Assembly: GCF_010820565.1 (NCBI RefSeq)
Contig: NZ_JAAIJQ010000037.1
Span: 1-57,417, forward strand
DNA length: 57,417 nucleotides
Source: Thiorhodococcus minor
Lineage (GTDB): Bacteria; Pseudomonadota; Gammaproteobacteria; Chromatiales; Chromatiaceae
Direction: 5' to 3'
The notes beneath the pieces are model-generated. The model searched no databases, was not told where the DNA came from, and was given only the letters and a program-made list of their open reading frames with translations. The position numbers were made by a program, and so were the translations under genes. Shown here one piece after another: positions 6,152 through 13,779 of the stretch; the stretch's first letter is position 1, and every line of letters begins with the position of its first letter.

Positions 6152-7486
6152 TCAGCTGGACGCGCCTTCCCGAATCAATCCAGCAATGGTCGCCAAGGCC
6201 CGCTCGACCCGGTCGTCCCACTCGCAGGCACACGACAGCCGCATGCAGTTCCGGTATTTCTGAGAGGCGGAGAAGATCGGCCCCGGGGCGATGCTGATCT
6301 GCCGATCGAGCAGGTGCTGGCTCAGCTCGAAGGTGTCGATCGGCTCGCCCAGCTCGACCCAGACGACGAAGCCGCCCTGGGGACGCGTGACCCGGGTCCC
6401 CTCGGGGAAATGCCGATCCACCGCCTCGACCATGCGCTCGACCGCACGCGCATATCTGCCGCGCGCCTTGCGCAGATGCCGCTCGTAGGCACCGCTACGC
6501 AGCAGCTCGGCCACGGCGATCTGGGGCGCAGTCGCCGTGGCCATGTTGCTCACGTATTTCAGATACTCGATCTTCTCGTGATAGCGGCCGGGGGCGATCC
6601 AGCCGACGCGCAGCCCGGGTGACAGCGTTTTCGAGAAGGAGGCGCAGTAGAGCACCATGCCTTCCTCGTCATAAGCCTTGCATACGGATGGCCTGCGTTG
6701 CGAAAAGCCGATGTCGCCGTAGACGTCGTCCTCGATCAGGGCGGCCTGGTGTCTGGCGAGCAAGGCGACCAGGCGCTGCTTGCGCTCATCCGGCATCAGA
6801 TAGCCGAGCGGGTTGCTGTAGTTGGGCACTAGGATGCAGGCCTTGACCCGCCACTGCTCCAGGGCGAGCTGCAGCGCCTCCAGCGACAGACCGTCTCGCG
6901 GGTGGGTCGGGATCTCCAGCGCCTTCAGTCCCAGGGCGTCGATCGCCTGCAGCAGACCATAGAAGGTCGGCGATTCGATCGCCACCACGTCGCCGGGCTC
7001 GGTGACGGCGCGCAGGGCCAGCACCATCGCCTCCTGACAGCCGCTGGTGACGATGATCTCGTCTGCCGGGGTGTGGCATCCGCATTCCGCCATACGGCGT
7101 GCGAGCTGCTGGCGGAGCTCCGGGGCGCCGGGCGGAAAGGCGTAGCCGATGACGCGCTGGCGGTGCAGCCTGGCGGCGCTGGACAGCGCCCGCTCCACCG
7201 CGCGCTCGGGGAGGAAGCCGGGCCCCGGAACCGCCGCGCCCAGCTGCACGGTGTGCGGCTCATTGGTCGCCTTGCTGAGCTGCATCGCCAGCTGCTGACC
7301 CGAGATCGCCCGGGGTCGCACGCTGGGTCGGGAGATGTCCGGCTCCGGGATCCGGATCCTGGGGCGGGAGCGGACGTAGAAGCCCGAGCGGGGCCTGGCC
7401 TCGATGAAGCCATCTTCCTCGAGTCGGCGGTACACCGCGACTGCGGTTGCGGCGCTGATATTGCGCTGGCCGCTGAAGACGCGCAC
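6152..7486 (-). CDS. MocR-type regulator (GntR winged helix fused to aminotransferase fold), start unclear
   Basis: MocR/PdxR-type proteins join a GntR DNA-binding domain to a class I aminotransferase fold that senses PLP or an amino acid. The listed start (GTG 7484-7486) lies inside the winged helix. The true domain continues upstream in frame to about 7570 (FLYERLASEIAEQIEQ, then YRAGERLPG), so the product should be about 470 residues. Yet no ATG, GTG or TTG occurs in frame between 7486 and the in-frame TGA at 7628-7630. The aminotransferase part has the PLP lysine motif SFSKTLSPGLRVGW and looks intact. It is divergent from the class IV aminotransferase at 7785, a likely target. Confidence 0.75.
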   Translation of the reverse strand: MRVFSGQRNISAATAVAVYRRLEEDGFIEARPRSGFYVRSRPRIRIPEPDISRPSVRPRAISGQQLAMQLSKATNEPHTVQLGAAVPGPGFLPERAVERALSSAARLHRQRVIGYAFPPGAPELRQQLARRMAECGCHTPADEIIVTSGCQEAMVLALRAVTEPGDVVAIESPTFYGLLQAIDALGLKALEIPTHPRDGLSLEALQLALEQWRVKACILVPNYSNPLGYLMPDERKQRLVALLARHQAALIEDDVYGDIGFSQRRPSVCKAYDEEGMVLYCASFSKTLSPGLRVGWIAPGRYHEKIEYLKYVSNMATATAPQIAVAELLRSGAYERHLRKARGRYARAVERMVEAVDRHFPEGTRVTRPQGGFVVWVELGEPIDTFELSQHLLDRQISIAPGPIFSASQKYRNCMRLSCACEWDDRVERALATIAGLIREGASS

Positions 7487-7784
7487 GCCGGGAAGCCGCT
7501 CGCCGGCCCGATAGAGGTCCTGCTCGATCTGTTCCGCGATCTCGGATGCCAGTCGTTCGTAGAGGAAGGCCCTAGGATCACCACGACAGATCGGACGCCT
7601 TGGGAGCGATACAGACGCCCGACAGCCTCATTTGTACCGAAACAAAAACAGAAATTTGCATCTGTAATGTTCACCTCCCGCTCTCTAGAGTCAAGGTCGA
7701 CAGGAGGATCCGTCGGCGCGGCGATCGTCCGGATCCCGTTCGGCCGGCCCATGCCGGACTTCAAGACACGAGAGGAGAGATTCT

Positions 7785-8684
7785 GTGCATCGACATGCCA
7801 TCTGTTGGTTGAACGGGGAGCTGCTGCCCGCGGCTCAGGCAACCCTATCCGTACTGGATCACGGCCTGCTGTACGGCGACGGCATCTTCGAGGGCATCCG
7901 GTTCTACAACCGCCACGCCTTTCGGCTCGACGCCCACCTCGACAGACTGGAGCTGTCGGCACGGGCGATTGCGCTGCAGATCCCGTACGGGAGGGATGCG
8001 CTGATCGAGGCGATCACCCGGACGATCGCGGCCTTCGAGGAGCCCGACGGCTATCTGCGGCTGGTGGTGACGCGCGGGGTCGGCCCCATGGGACTCGATC
8101 CGCGCGGTTGCGGTCCCGCGACCCTCTTCATCGTCGCCGACCAGCTGAGCCTGACGAGCAGGTCGGTCGGGGAAGAGGGCGCGCGTCTCATCATCGCCGC
8201 CACCCGGCGACTGCCCCCGAACGGTCTCGATCCGCGGATCGAGAGCCTCAACTATCTGAATCACATCCTCGCCCGCATCGAGGCCAATCATGCCGGCGTC
8301 GACGAGGCGGTACTGCTGAACGGTGAGGGACGGGTGGCGGAAGGCACCGCGGAGAACCTCTTCGTCGTGCGCGGTGACACGCTGCTGACCCCGCCGACGA
8401 TCGAAGGGGCACTCGACGGCATCACCCGGCAATGCATCATCGAGCTGGCGCTGGAGGCCGGAATTCCGGTGAGCGAATGCCCGCTCGCCCCCTACGATCT
8501 CTACACGGCAGACGAATGTTTCCTCACCGGAACCGCCGCCGAGCTGATTCCGGTCCGGGACATCGGCGGCCGGCCCATGACCCAGTGCCCGGGTCAGATC
8601 TTTCTGAGTCTGCAGGACCGCTTCGCGGAACTGGTGGAACGGGAGACCGGGCCCATCGCAGCTGAGCCTCGGGCCAATCATTAG
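7785..8684 (+). CDS. ilvE: Class IV aminotransferase, branched-chain type, PLP lysine replaced by Glu153
   Basis: This 299-residue protein has the full fold of branched-chain/D-amino-acid aminotransferases: SVLDHGLLYGDGIFEGIR at residues 22-39, GYLRLVVTRG, and VAEGTAENLFVV for PLP phosphate binding. The site that normally reads K-SLNYLNHILA reads E-SLNYLNHILA; codon 153 is GAG (8241-8243) where AAG or AAA is expected. Without that lysine it should not form the internal aldimine, so transamination is doubtful. Start GTG 7785 has a GAGAGGAGA ribosome site. The length is normal and there is no other damage. The gene name refers to family only. Confidence 0.8.
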   Translation: MHRHAICWLNGELLPAAQATLSVLDHGLLYGDGIFEGIRFYNRHAFRLDAHLDRLELSARAIALQIPYGRDALIEAITRTIAAFEEPDGYLRLVVTRGVGPMGLDPRGCGPATLFIVADQLSLTSRSVGEEGARLIIAATRRLPPNGLDPRIESLNYLNHILARIEANHAGVDEAVLLNGEGRVAEGTAENLFVVRGDTLLTPPTIEGALDGITRQCIIELALEAGIPVSECPLAPYDLYTADECFLTGTAAELIPVRDIGGRPMTQCPGQIFLSLQDRFAELVERETGPIAAEPRANH

Positions 8685-8774
8685 ACTCGGCCCAAGGGTT
8701 CCCGCACCAGCGGATCACCCTGCACACACGGGGTCCATAACCCGGCCCCGTCGCAGAATAGATCCACCTGTCCT

Positions 8775-9551
8775 TCAGTCGATGATGCCCTTGACCCGCA
8801 AGGCATCTCGTGTCAGCGCCGCCCGCAGCGGCAGATCCGCTCGATCCTTCAGGGCGAGATTCATCGCGAAGATCCAGGTGTCGTCGTGCGTCTCGACATA
8901 GCCGACGTACCAGCCGACCGACGGGGTCGAACGCACCGACCAGCCGGTCTTGGCGCGCAGCGTCCAGTCCGGGGTCTGCTCGACGACCATGATGTCGCCC
9001 AGGGTGTCATAGGCGTGGGAACTGAGGGGCAGCGTGCGGCGCACCACCTGTTTGATGAAGTCGATCTGCTCGATGGCGCCGATCCGCAGCGATCCGTCCA
9101 ACCAGAGCTCGGTCAGCGCGAAGGGCTCGGAGAGGGTGCCGTAACCGGCGCGACGGATCGCCTCCCGATAGGTCTCGGCACCCACGCGCTGCGCCAGGAC
9201 CTGATAACACCAGACGCAGGACACCTTGAAGGCGCTGGCGAGTGTCTGGTCCCGGTTCCAATCCGGGATGTCATGGTGCCGGCCGTCCCAGATGAAACGA
9301 TCGTCCGCGCCGGCGATCGCCTTGGCGTCGAGGGCGATCAGGGTATTGAAGATCTTGAAGGTCGACGCCGGGGAAAAACGGCGCTGCGCGCGTGCGTCGT
9401 CGTGGACGATAGTCTCGCCCGTGCGCAGCGAGGAGAGCACCAGCGTGCCCTCGCGGTCGGCCTGGGTGAAGAGTGACGCGAGATCCGCATCCTCGGCCAA
9501 GACGGGGCAGGACAGGAGAAGAACGGCCAGAATCGGAACGAGACGATGCAT
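8775..9551 (-). CDS. Class D (OXA-type) beta-lactamase or related penicillin-binding enzyme
   Basis: This 258-residue secreted protein has a signal peptide (LVPILAVLLLSCPVLA). Class D motifs appear in order: STFK at 63-66 with the acyl-serine and the lysine that is carbamylated in the family, SCV at 111-113, YGT at 137-139 where YGN is usual, W150 in the omega loop, and KTGW at 201-204. It should hydrolyse or bind beta-lactams in the periplasm. The spectrum cannot be read from sequence. It stands alone with no mobile element adjacent, suggesting an intrinsic chromosomal gene. Confidence 0.85.
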   Translation of the reverse strand: MHRLVPILAVLLLSCPVLAEDADLASLFTQADREGTLVLSSLRTGETIVHDDARAQRRFSPASTFKIFNTLIALDAKAIAGADDRFIWDGRHHDIPDWNRDQTLASAFKVSCVWCYQVLAQRVGAETYREAIRRAGYGTLSEPFALTELWLDGSLRIGAIEQIDFIKQVVRRTLPLSSHAYDTLGDIMVVEQTPDWTLRAKTGWSVRSTPSVGWYVGYVETHDDTWIFAMNLALKDRADLPLRAALTRDALRVKGIID

Positions 9552-9602
9552 GAGAGCAATCCGAGTGAGAAGTGCAGGCCTTGGTCATCAGCCGGGCCGA
9601 TA

Positions 9603-9675
9603 GGGTGGACGAGCGAGAGCGAAGTCCACCGAATCCCACGCCGGCGTTGGTGGACTGCGCTGCGCTTGTCCACCC
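9603..9675 (+). repeat. Intergenic repeat, copy 1
   Basis: About 72 bases containing two tandem inverted repeats: GTGGAC...GTCCACC, then GGTGGAC...GTCCACC. It matches 19264-19334 in the same orientation and 31702-31767 in reverse. The rest of the 9552-9865 gap holds no convincing gene. Confidence 0.75.
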
Positions 9676-9865
9676 TTGTATGTTCTGTTTCCAGGGCTTG
9701 AGAAGGAGCTTGGACAACTGGCCGAAACGATGATCGACGCCGAAGTGCAGTTCCAGGAACCGGTTAGCGGACGAGGGATCGAGCGACCGATGGCAATGTC
9801 GGCGAGTCGACCTCGCCCGGACCATCGACAGCGGCGCTCGTCGACAGAGACCCGAGCCGGCCCGG

Positions 9866-10402
9866 TTACCAGAGCGCCGGATCCCTCAATGCCTCGACGC
9901 ACGCTATCTCGATAGCTCGCGTATCGGAGCTCTGTTCGCGCAGCAGGGCCGCCTGCCATCCGAAGGGATACTGGAGTGCGTAGGGAGGCCGATAGCCCAT
10001 GGCCGTTTCGGCGCTGAATCCGAGCCTCCCGTAGAATTTCGGATCGCCGTAGACGAGCACGGCATCGACGCCAGTCTCCGATAGCCGCTTCATACCGCTC
10101 TCGATGAGCCTCGATGCGATACCGCCCCTTTGATATTCGGGCCTCACGCCGAGCGGTGCCAGGATGTAGCCCAGCCAGTTCGTGTCGGCATCGGCCGTGA
10201 CGGGGCTGAAGGCGATGTGGCCGACGATTCCGCCGTCCATTTCGGCGACCAGATTGATGGTTTCCGGGTGCGTCTGTTCGCTCAGCAGACGCGCCGCGAG
10301 CATGGCGACGACCTGATTCTCGGCCTCGGTGAAGGCGCTCAGATGGACTTCGCGAACGGCGTCGCGATCGAGCTCTGATGCGACTCGGATACTGGTGGCC
10401 AT
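9866..10402 (-). CDS. GNAT-family N-acetyltransferase (YhbS-like)
   Basis: This 178-residue protein begins at ATG 10400-10402. The acetyl-CoA site is visible as LGVRPEYQRGGIASRLIESG, and the family tail as DPKFYGRLGF followed by a YPFGWQAA-type end. The arrangement resembles YhbS-type acetyltransferases. Frame openness extends far upstream into the chemoreceptor region, but family length and the change of coding strand pattern fix the start here. The substrate is unknown. It follows the chemoreceptor gene by 74 bases on the same strand. Confidence 0.8.
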   Translation of the reverse strand: MATSIRVASELDRDAVREVHLSAFTEAENQVVAMLAARLLSEQTHPETINLVAEMDGGIVGHIAFSPVTADADTNWLGYILAPLGVRPEYQRGGIASRLIESGMKRLSETGVDAVLVYGDPKFYGRLGFSAETAMGYRPPYALQYPFGWQAALLREQSSDTRAIEIACVEALRDPALW

Positions 10403-10476
10403 AGACTGCCGACCCTCGAATCGATTGATGTCCGGACGGCCCTCTGGCCAGCCCCCGGGTCGTCGGCGCCAGTTCT

Positions 10477-11775
10477 CTAATTCACCTTGTCGCGCAACTC
10501 CTTGGCCGCTTCGAGAACGCTGTCCAGGATACTGGACGCCTCGTCGGTGGCTTGCGCCGCCTCTGCCGCATTGCGGGCGATCTCTTCCACCGCGGCATTC
10601 TGCTCGGTGACGCTGGCCGCGACCGACTGCATCTCGGACCTCACCTCGGCGACCCGGAGGCTCGCCTCGACCACGCGCTCCGCGAGATTGACGATGCGCG
10701 CGACATTGTCGTCGATCTGCTGGCGGGTCTCCTCGGTCTTGTCGGCGATCTGCTGCGTGGCTTCCTGGGTCTTTTGGGCCAGCTGCTTGACCTCGTTCGC
10801 CACGACGGCGAAGCCACGCCCGTGCTCCCCGGCGCGGGCCGACTCGATGGAGGCGTTCAGGGCCAGCAGATCGGTTTGATTGGCGATCTCTCGAATGACG
10901 GTGCTCATGCTTGAGATCTGCTCGCCGATGGCCGCCAGGGTGCGTATCGCGTCGGCCGCTCCCTGCGCCTCGCCCCCAACCTGTTGCGTGATCCTCTCGA
11001 CGTCGCCCACCGTGACGACGGCGGTCTCGGCCGAGCGGCTGATCTCCAGGGTCGAGTAGGAGAGCTCCTCGGCGGCGGTGGCAACGCTCTTGATGTTGCC
11101 CGAAACCTCTTGGATCGACTGGACGGTGTTCGTGGAGAGGTCGTTGACGCGGTCGCTGGCGCGCACCATCTGGAATCTCAGCTCCTCTTGGGGATCGACC
11201 CATTCCACGACATAGGCCGGCTGACCGGAGAGGTCTTCGATGGTCTTGGTGTAGACCCGGAAATGGCCGAGCCCGGCGCCGAAGTCTTGCGCGAACCGCG
11301 AGTCCGTCTGTCCTCGGCTCAGACATTCCCTGCCGCAGTCGGCGGTCCGGCAGATATTGGCACCCCACTGATGGCAGGGCTTGCCGAGGAACTCGCTCAA
11401 AGGCTTGCCGAACGCCGTCTGAACCGGGCCGTTCACGTAGAGCCAGCGCCATTCCTTGTCCCCCGCCTCACCGATCGCGGTGACGGAGCAGGGCTGCTCG
11501 CAGGCATCCAGGACGCCCATGAAGAAGCGCTCGCGCTCGCGCTGCAGCCTATCGAGAGTCTCGATATGCCGGGGCATGCGCGCCCTGAGATACCATGCGG
11601 CCGCGAGTCCGATCAGTACGCCCAGCGGCCAGATCCAGTCGCCGGAGAGCTGCCAGAGCAGGGCCCTGAGCAGCGCCATGCACAGGAAAGCGATGATCAG
11701 CAGGCGCCCCAGACGCGCCATGTCGCCTCGCAACGCATGCAATGCCGAAGGCACGGAATCATGGTCGATAGCCAT
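10477..11775 (-). CDS. Methyl-accepting chemotaxis protein with a cysteine-rich PAS-like sensor
   Basis: A 432-residue chemoreceptor. Two hydrophobic segments (about 24-42 and 47-64) anchor it. A PAS-like domain follows (about 80-200) with a cysteine-rich stretch ([18 protein letters not shown]) that could bind metal or a cofactor. The C-terminal signalling domain (about 210-430) contains the invariant hairpin tip [19 protein letters not shown] that contacts CheA and CheW. There is no periplasmic domain, so the PAS region should sense an internal cue. There is no HAMP domain. Start ATG 11773-11775 is chosen over a longer open frame because the membrane segment follows directly. Confidence 0.88.
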   Translation of the reverse strand: MAIDHDSVPSALHALRGDMARLGRLLIIAFLCMALLRALLWQLSGDWIWPLGVLIGLAAAWYLRARMPRHIETLDRLQRERERFFMGVLDACEQPCSVTAIGEAGDKEWRWLYVNGPVQTAFGKPLSEFLGKPCHQWGANICRTADCGRECLSRGQTDSRFAQDFGAGLGHFRVYTKTIEDLSGQPAYVVEWVDPQEELRFQMVRASDRVNDLSTNTVQSIQEVSGNIKSVATAAEELSYSTLEISRSAETAVVTVGDVERITQQVGGEAQGAADAIRTLAAIGEQISSMSTVIREIANQTDLLALNASIESARAGEHGRGFAVVANEVKQLAQKTQEATQQIADKTEETRQQIDDNVARIVNLAERVVEASLRVAEVRSEMQSVAASVTEQNAAVEEIARNAAEAAQATDEASSILDSVLEAAKELRDKVN

Positions 11776-12186
11776 CGTCGATCCTCGAGAAAGGGATGAG
11801 CACAGGGGGTGAAAACAATGTCCTCGGAATCGAAGAACGGATGGAATGCGTCCGAGCCGTCCTCGTGGGCGGCATTGTCCCTGAGCGGGTGAATTCAGCG
11901 CGAAACAGCAGATGGGGACGCCGCTCATTGGCAACAATGCCCGGTCTTGGAACCGAACGGACGGCGATCTCTCGACCCCATTCACGCGCGAGGAAGGCCC
12001 GACATGAAACCACGGGGGCCTCCGCTGAGCATAGAGAAAAGGCGTGGCCCGACTCGAAACAGATTCGGGATCTTCGGCTTATATCGTCTAAGAGGATGGC
12101 GAAGGGGAAGAAGGCCGGGTGTAACAGCGCCAGGCCGGACATGCCGAGAGGTCGAGTCGGGTCCGCTGTGCGGACCAGGTGCCAGG
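11776..12186. other. Intergenic stretch upstream of the chemoreceptor
   Basis: No recognised gene. The plus-strand frame that opens here shows no family pattern until about base 12187, where the DUF3299 remnant begins. It probably holds the chemoreceptor promoter. Confidence 0.4.
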
Positions 12187-12431
12187 AGATGCCGGGCTTT
12201 CTCCTGGTGCCCTATTTCGGCGCCTGCATCCATACGCCGCCGCCACCGGCGAGCCAGACCGTCTATGTCGTCATGCCTGCGGGCGAGCCCTACCAGGGCG
12301 GTCTCTTCGATACGGTTTGGGTCACTGGTACCATTCACGCGCTGACTGATCGCAGCGCCTTGGCCGCCGCTGGCTATCGCATCGATGCCGAGCGGGTCAC
12401 GCCTTACGAGGGCGAGCTGGAAAGGCCCTGA
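12187..12431 (+). pseudogene. C-terminal remnant of a DUF3299 protein
   Basis: From about 12187 the frame reads a typical DUF3299 core: FLLVPYFGACIHTPPPP, a nucleotide of linker strands, FDTVWVTGTIHA, and AAAGYRIDAERVTPYE, then TGA. DUF3299 proteins are secreted lipoproteins of about 150-200 residues, often near ABC transporter genes. Here the signal peptide and the first strands are missing, and the upstream part of the frame is unrelated. It is therefore a 5'-truncated remnant, or a domain expressed from a non-native start. Confidence 0.55.
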
Positions 12432-12629
12432 GCTCGGAGCCGGGCTTGGGAGGCTTTGCGCCGCGACCGCCGTTAAGTCGCCGGCGTCCTTGGTTTCCCG
12501 CTGATTCCCGGCCGCGAGCGGCGGAACGACCCGGAGTGTCCTGCTGGTCGGCCTGAAGTCGGCCCCTCCCAGCTTGGCCGGCGCTCCGTCGATCGCGCTC
12601 CTTTTTTGCCCTGTCCAGGCGGATCTCTC

Positions 12630-13757
12630 ATGCCAGATTGGATCGTCTCTTTGCTCTTCGTCCTACTCGGTTTCGCTGGCCTCATCGGTGGCGGCGACTC
12701 TCTGGTCCGCTCGGCCTCCGCGCTGGCCGCCATCATGCGCATCAGTCCGCTGGTCATCGGCCTGACGGTGGTCGCCTTCGGGACCAGCGCGCCGGAGCTG
12801 GCCGTGACGCTGCAGTCCTCCTGGTCGGGGGCGACGGATCTGGCGGTCGGCAACGTGATCGGCAGCAACATCGCCAATGTCCTCTTGGTGCTCGGCGTCG
12901 CCGCCTTGGTGGCGCCGCTGGCAGTGCATAGCCGGGTGGTGCGGATCGACGTGCCCCTGGTGATCCTCGCCTCGGCGGCGCTCTGGGTCCTGGCGTCGAA
13001 CGGGCGCCTGGGGTGGATCGACGGCAGCCTGCTCAGCGGCGCCTTGCTCGCCTATCTGGTGTGGTCGGTGCGTCAGGGAAAGCGCGAGGCGCGGGAGGTC
13101 CAGGACGAGCTGGTCGAGGTCCTTCATCTCGAAGGGCTGCGCAAGGGGCACTACCTGATCCGGCAGATCGGCCTGCTGCTGGCCGGCCTTCTGCTGCTGG
13201 CGGTCGGCGCGCGCCTCTTGGTGATGGGGGCGGTGGATCTTGCGCGCGTCTTCGGCGTCAGCGAGCTGGTGATCGGCCTCACGGTGGTGGCGATCGGAAC
13301 CTCGTTGCCTGAGGTGGTGACCTGCATCCTCGCCAGCTTGCGCGGCAAAGGCGACATCGCCGTGGGCAATGTCGTCGGCAGCAATCTCTTCAACATCCTG
13401 GCGGTGATTGGGCTGGGCGCCCTGGTCTCGCCGCGCGGCATCCCGGTCTCTCCTGAGGCCCTCGCCATCGACATGCCGATCATGCTGGCGACCGCCGTCG
13501 CCTGCCTGCCCGTCTTCTTCACCGGGATGCGGATCGACCGTCGCGAGGGCGCGGTCTTCGTCCTCTACTTCGTCGCCTACATCGCCTATGTGGTGATGCG
13601 CGCCACCCATGCCCCCTACCTGGCGCGCTTCGAGGTGGCCATGCTCGGCTTCGTGATCCCGCTGACCCTGATCGCATTGGGCTTCAGCCTCTGGCAGTGT
13701 CGGGTCAGGCGTCTGGCCGAGCGGCAGGCGCGGTCGCCCGCCGCGGCCGAGGAGTGA
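12630..13757 (+). CDS. Calcium/sodium antiporter, YrbG/CaCA family
   Basis: A 375-residue inner membrane exchanger with about ten hydrophobic helices in two inverted halves. Each half carries the ion-binding alpha repeat: GTSAPELAVTLQSS with GNVIGSNIANV at residues 51-90, and GTSLPEVVTC with GNVVGSNLFNI in the second half. This pattern is characteristic of the K+-independent bacterial Ca2+/Na+ exchanger group. ATG 12630 follows AGGCGG at good spacing; a TTG at 12606 is less likely. It is convergent with the phosphodiesterase gene, 22 bases apart. Confidence 0.9.
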   Translation: MPDWIVSLLFVLLGFAGLIGGGDSLVRSASALAAIMRISPLVIGLTVVAFGTSAPELAVTLQSSWSGATDLAVGNVIGSNIANVLLVLGVAALVAPLAVHSRVVRIDVPLVILASAALWVLASNGRLGWIDGSLLSGALLAYLVWSVRQGKREAREVQDELVEVLHLEGLRKGHYLIRQIGLLLAGLLLLAVGARLLVMGAVDLARVFGVSELVIGLTVVAIGTSLPEVVTCILASLRGKGDIAVGNVVGSNLFNILAVIGLGALVSPRGIPVSPEALAIDMPIMLATAVACLPVFFTGMRIDRREGAVFVLYFVAYIAYVVMRATHAPYLARFEVAMLGFVIPLTLIALGFSLWQCRVRRLAERQARSPAAAEE

Positions 13758-13779
13758 GCCGAACGCTCGGCGGGACGGC

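Noticed and set aside
10403-11452. Upstream extension of the GNAT frame to 528 codons
   Set aside because: The added part overlaps the chemoreceptor in another frame and is Arg/Gly-rich without homology; the acetyltransferase starts at 10402.
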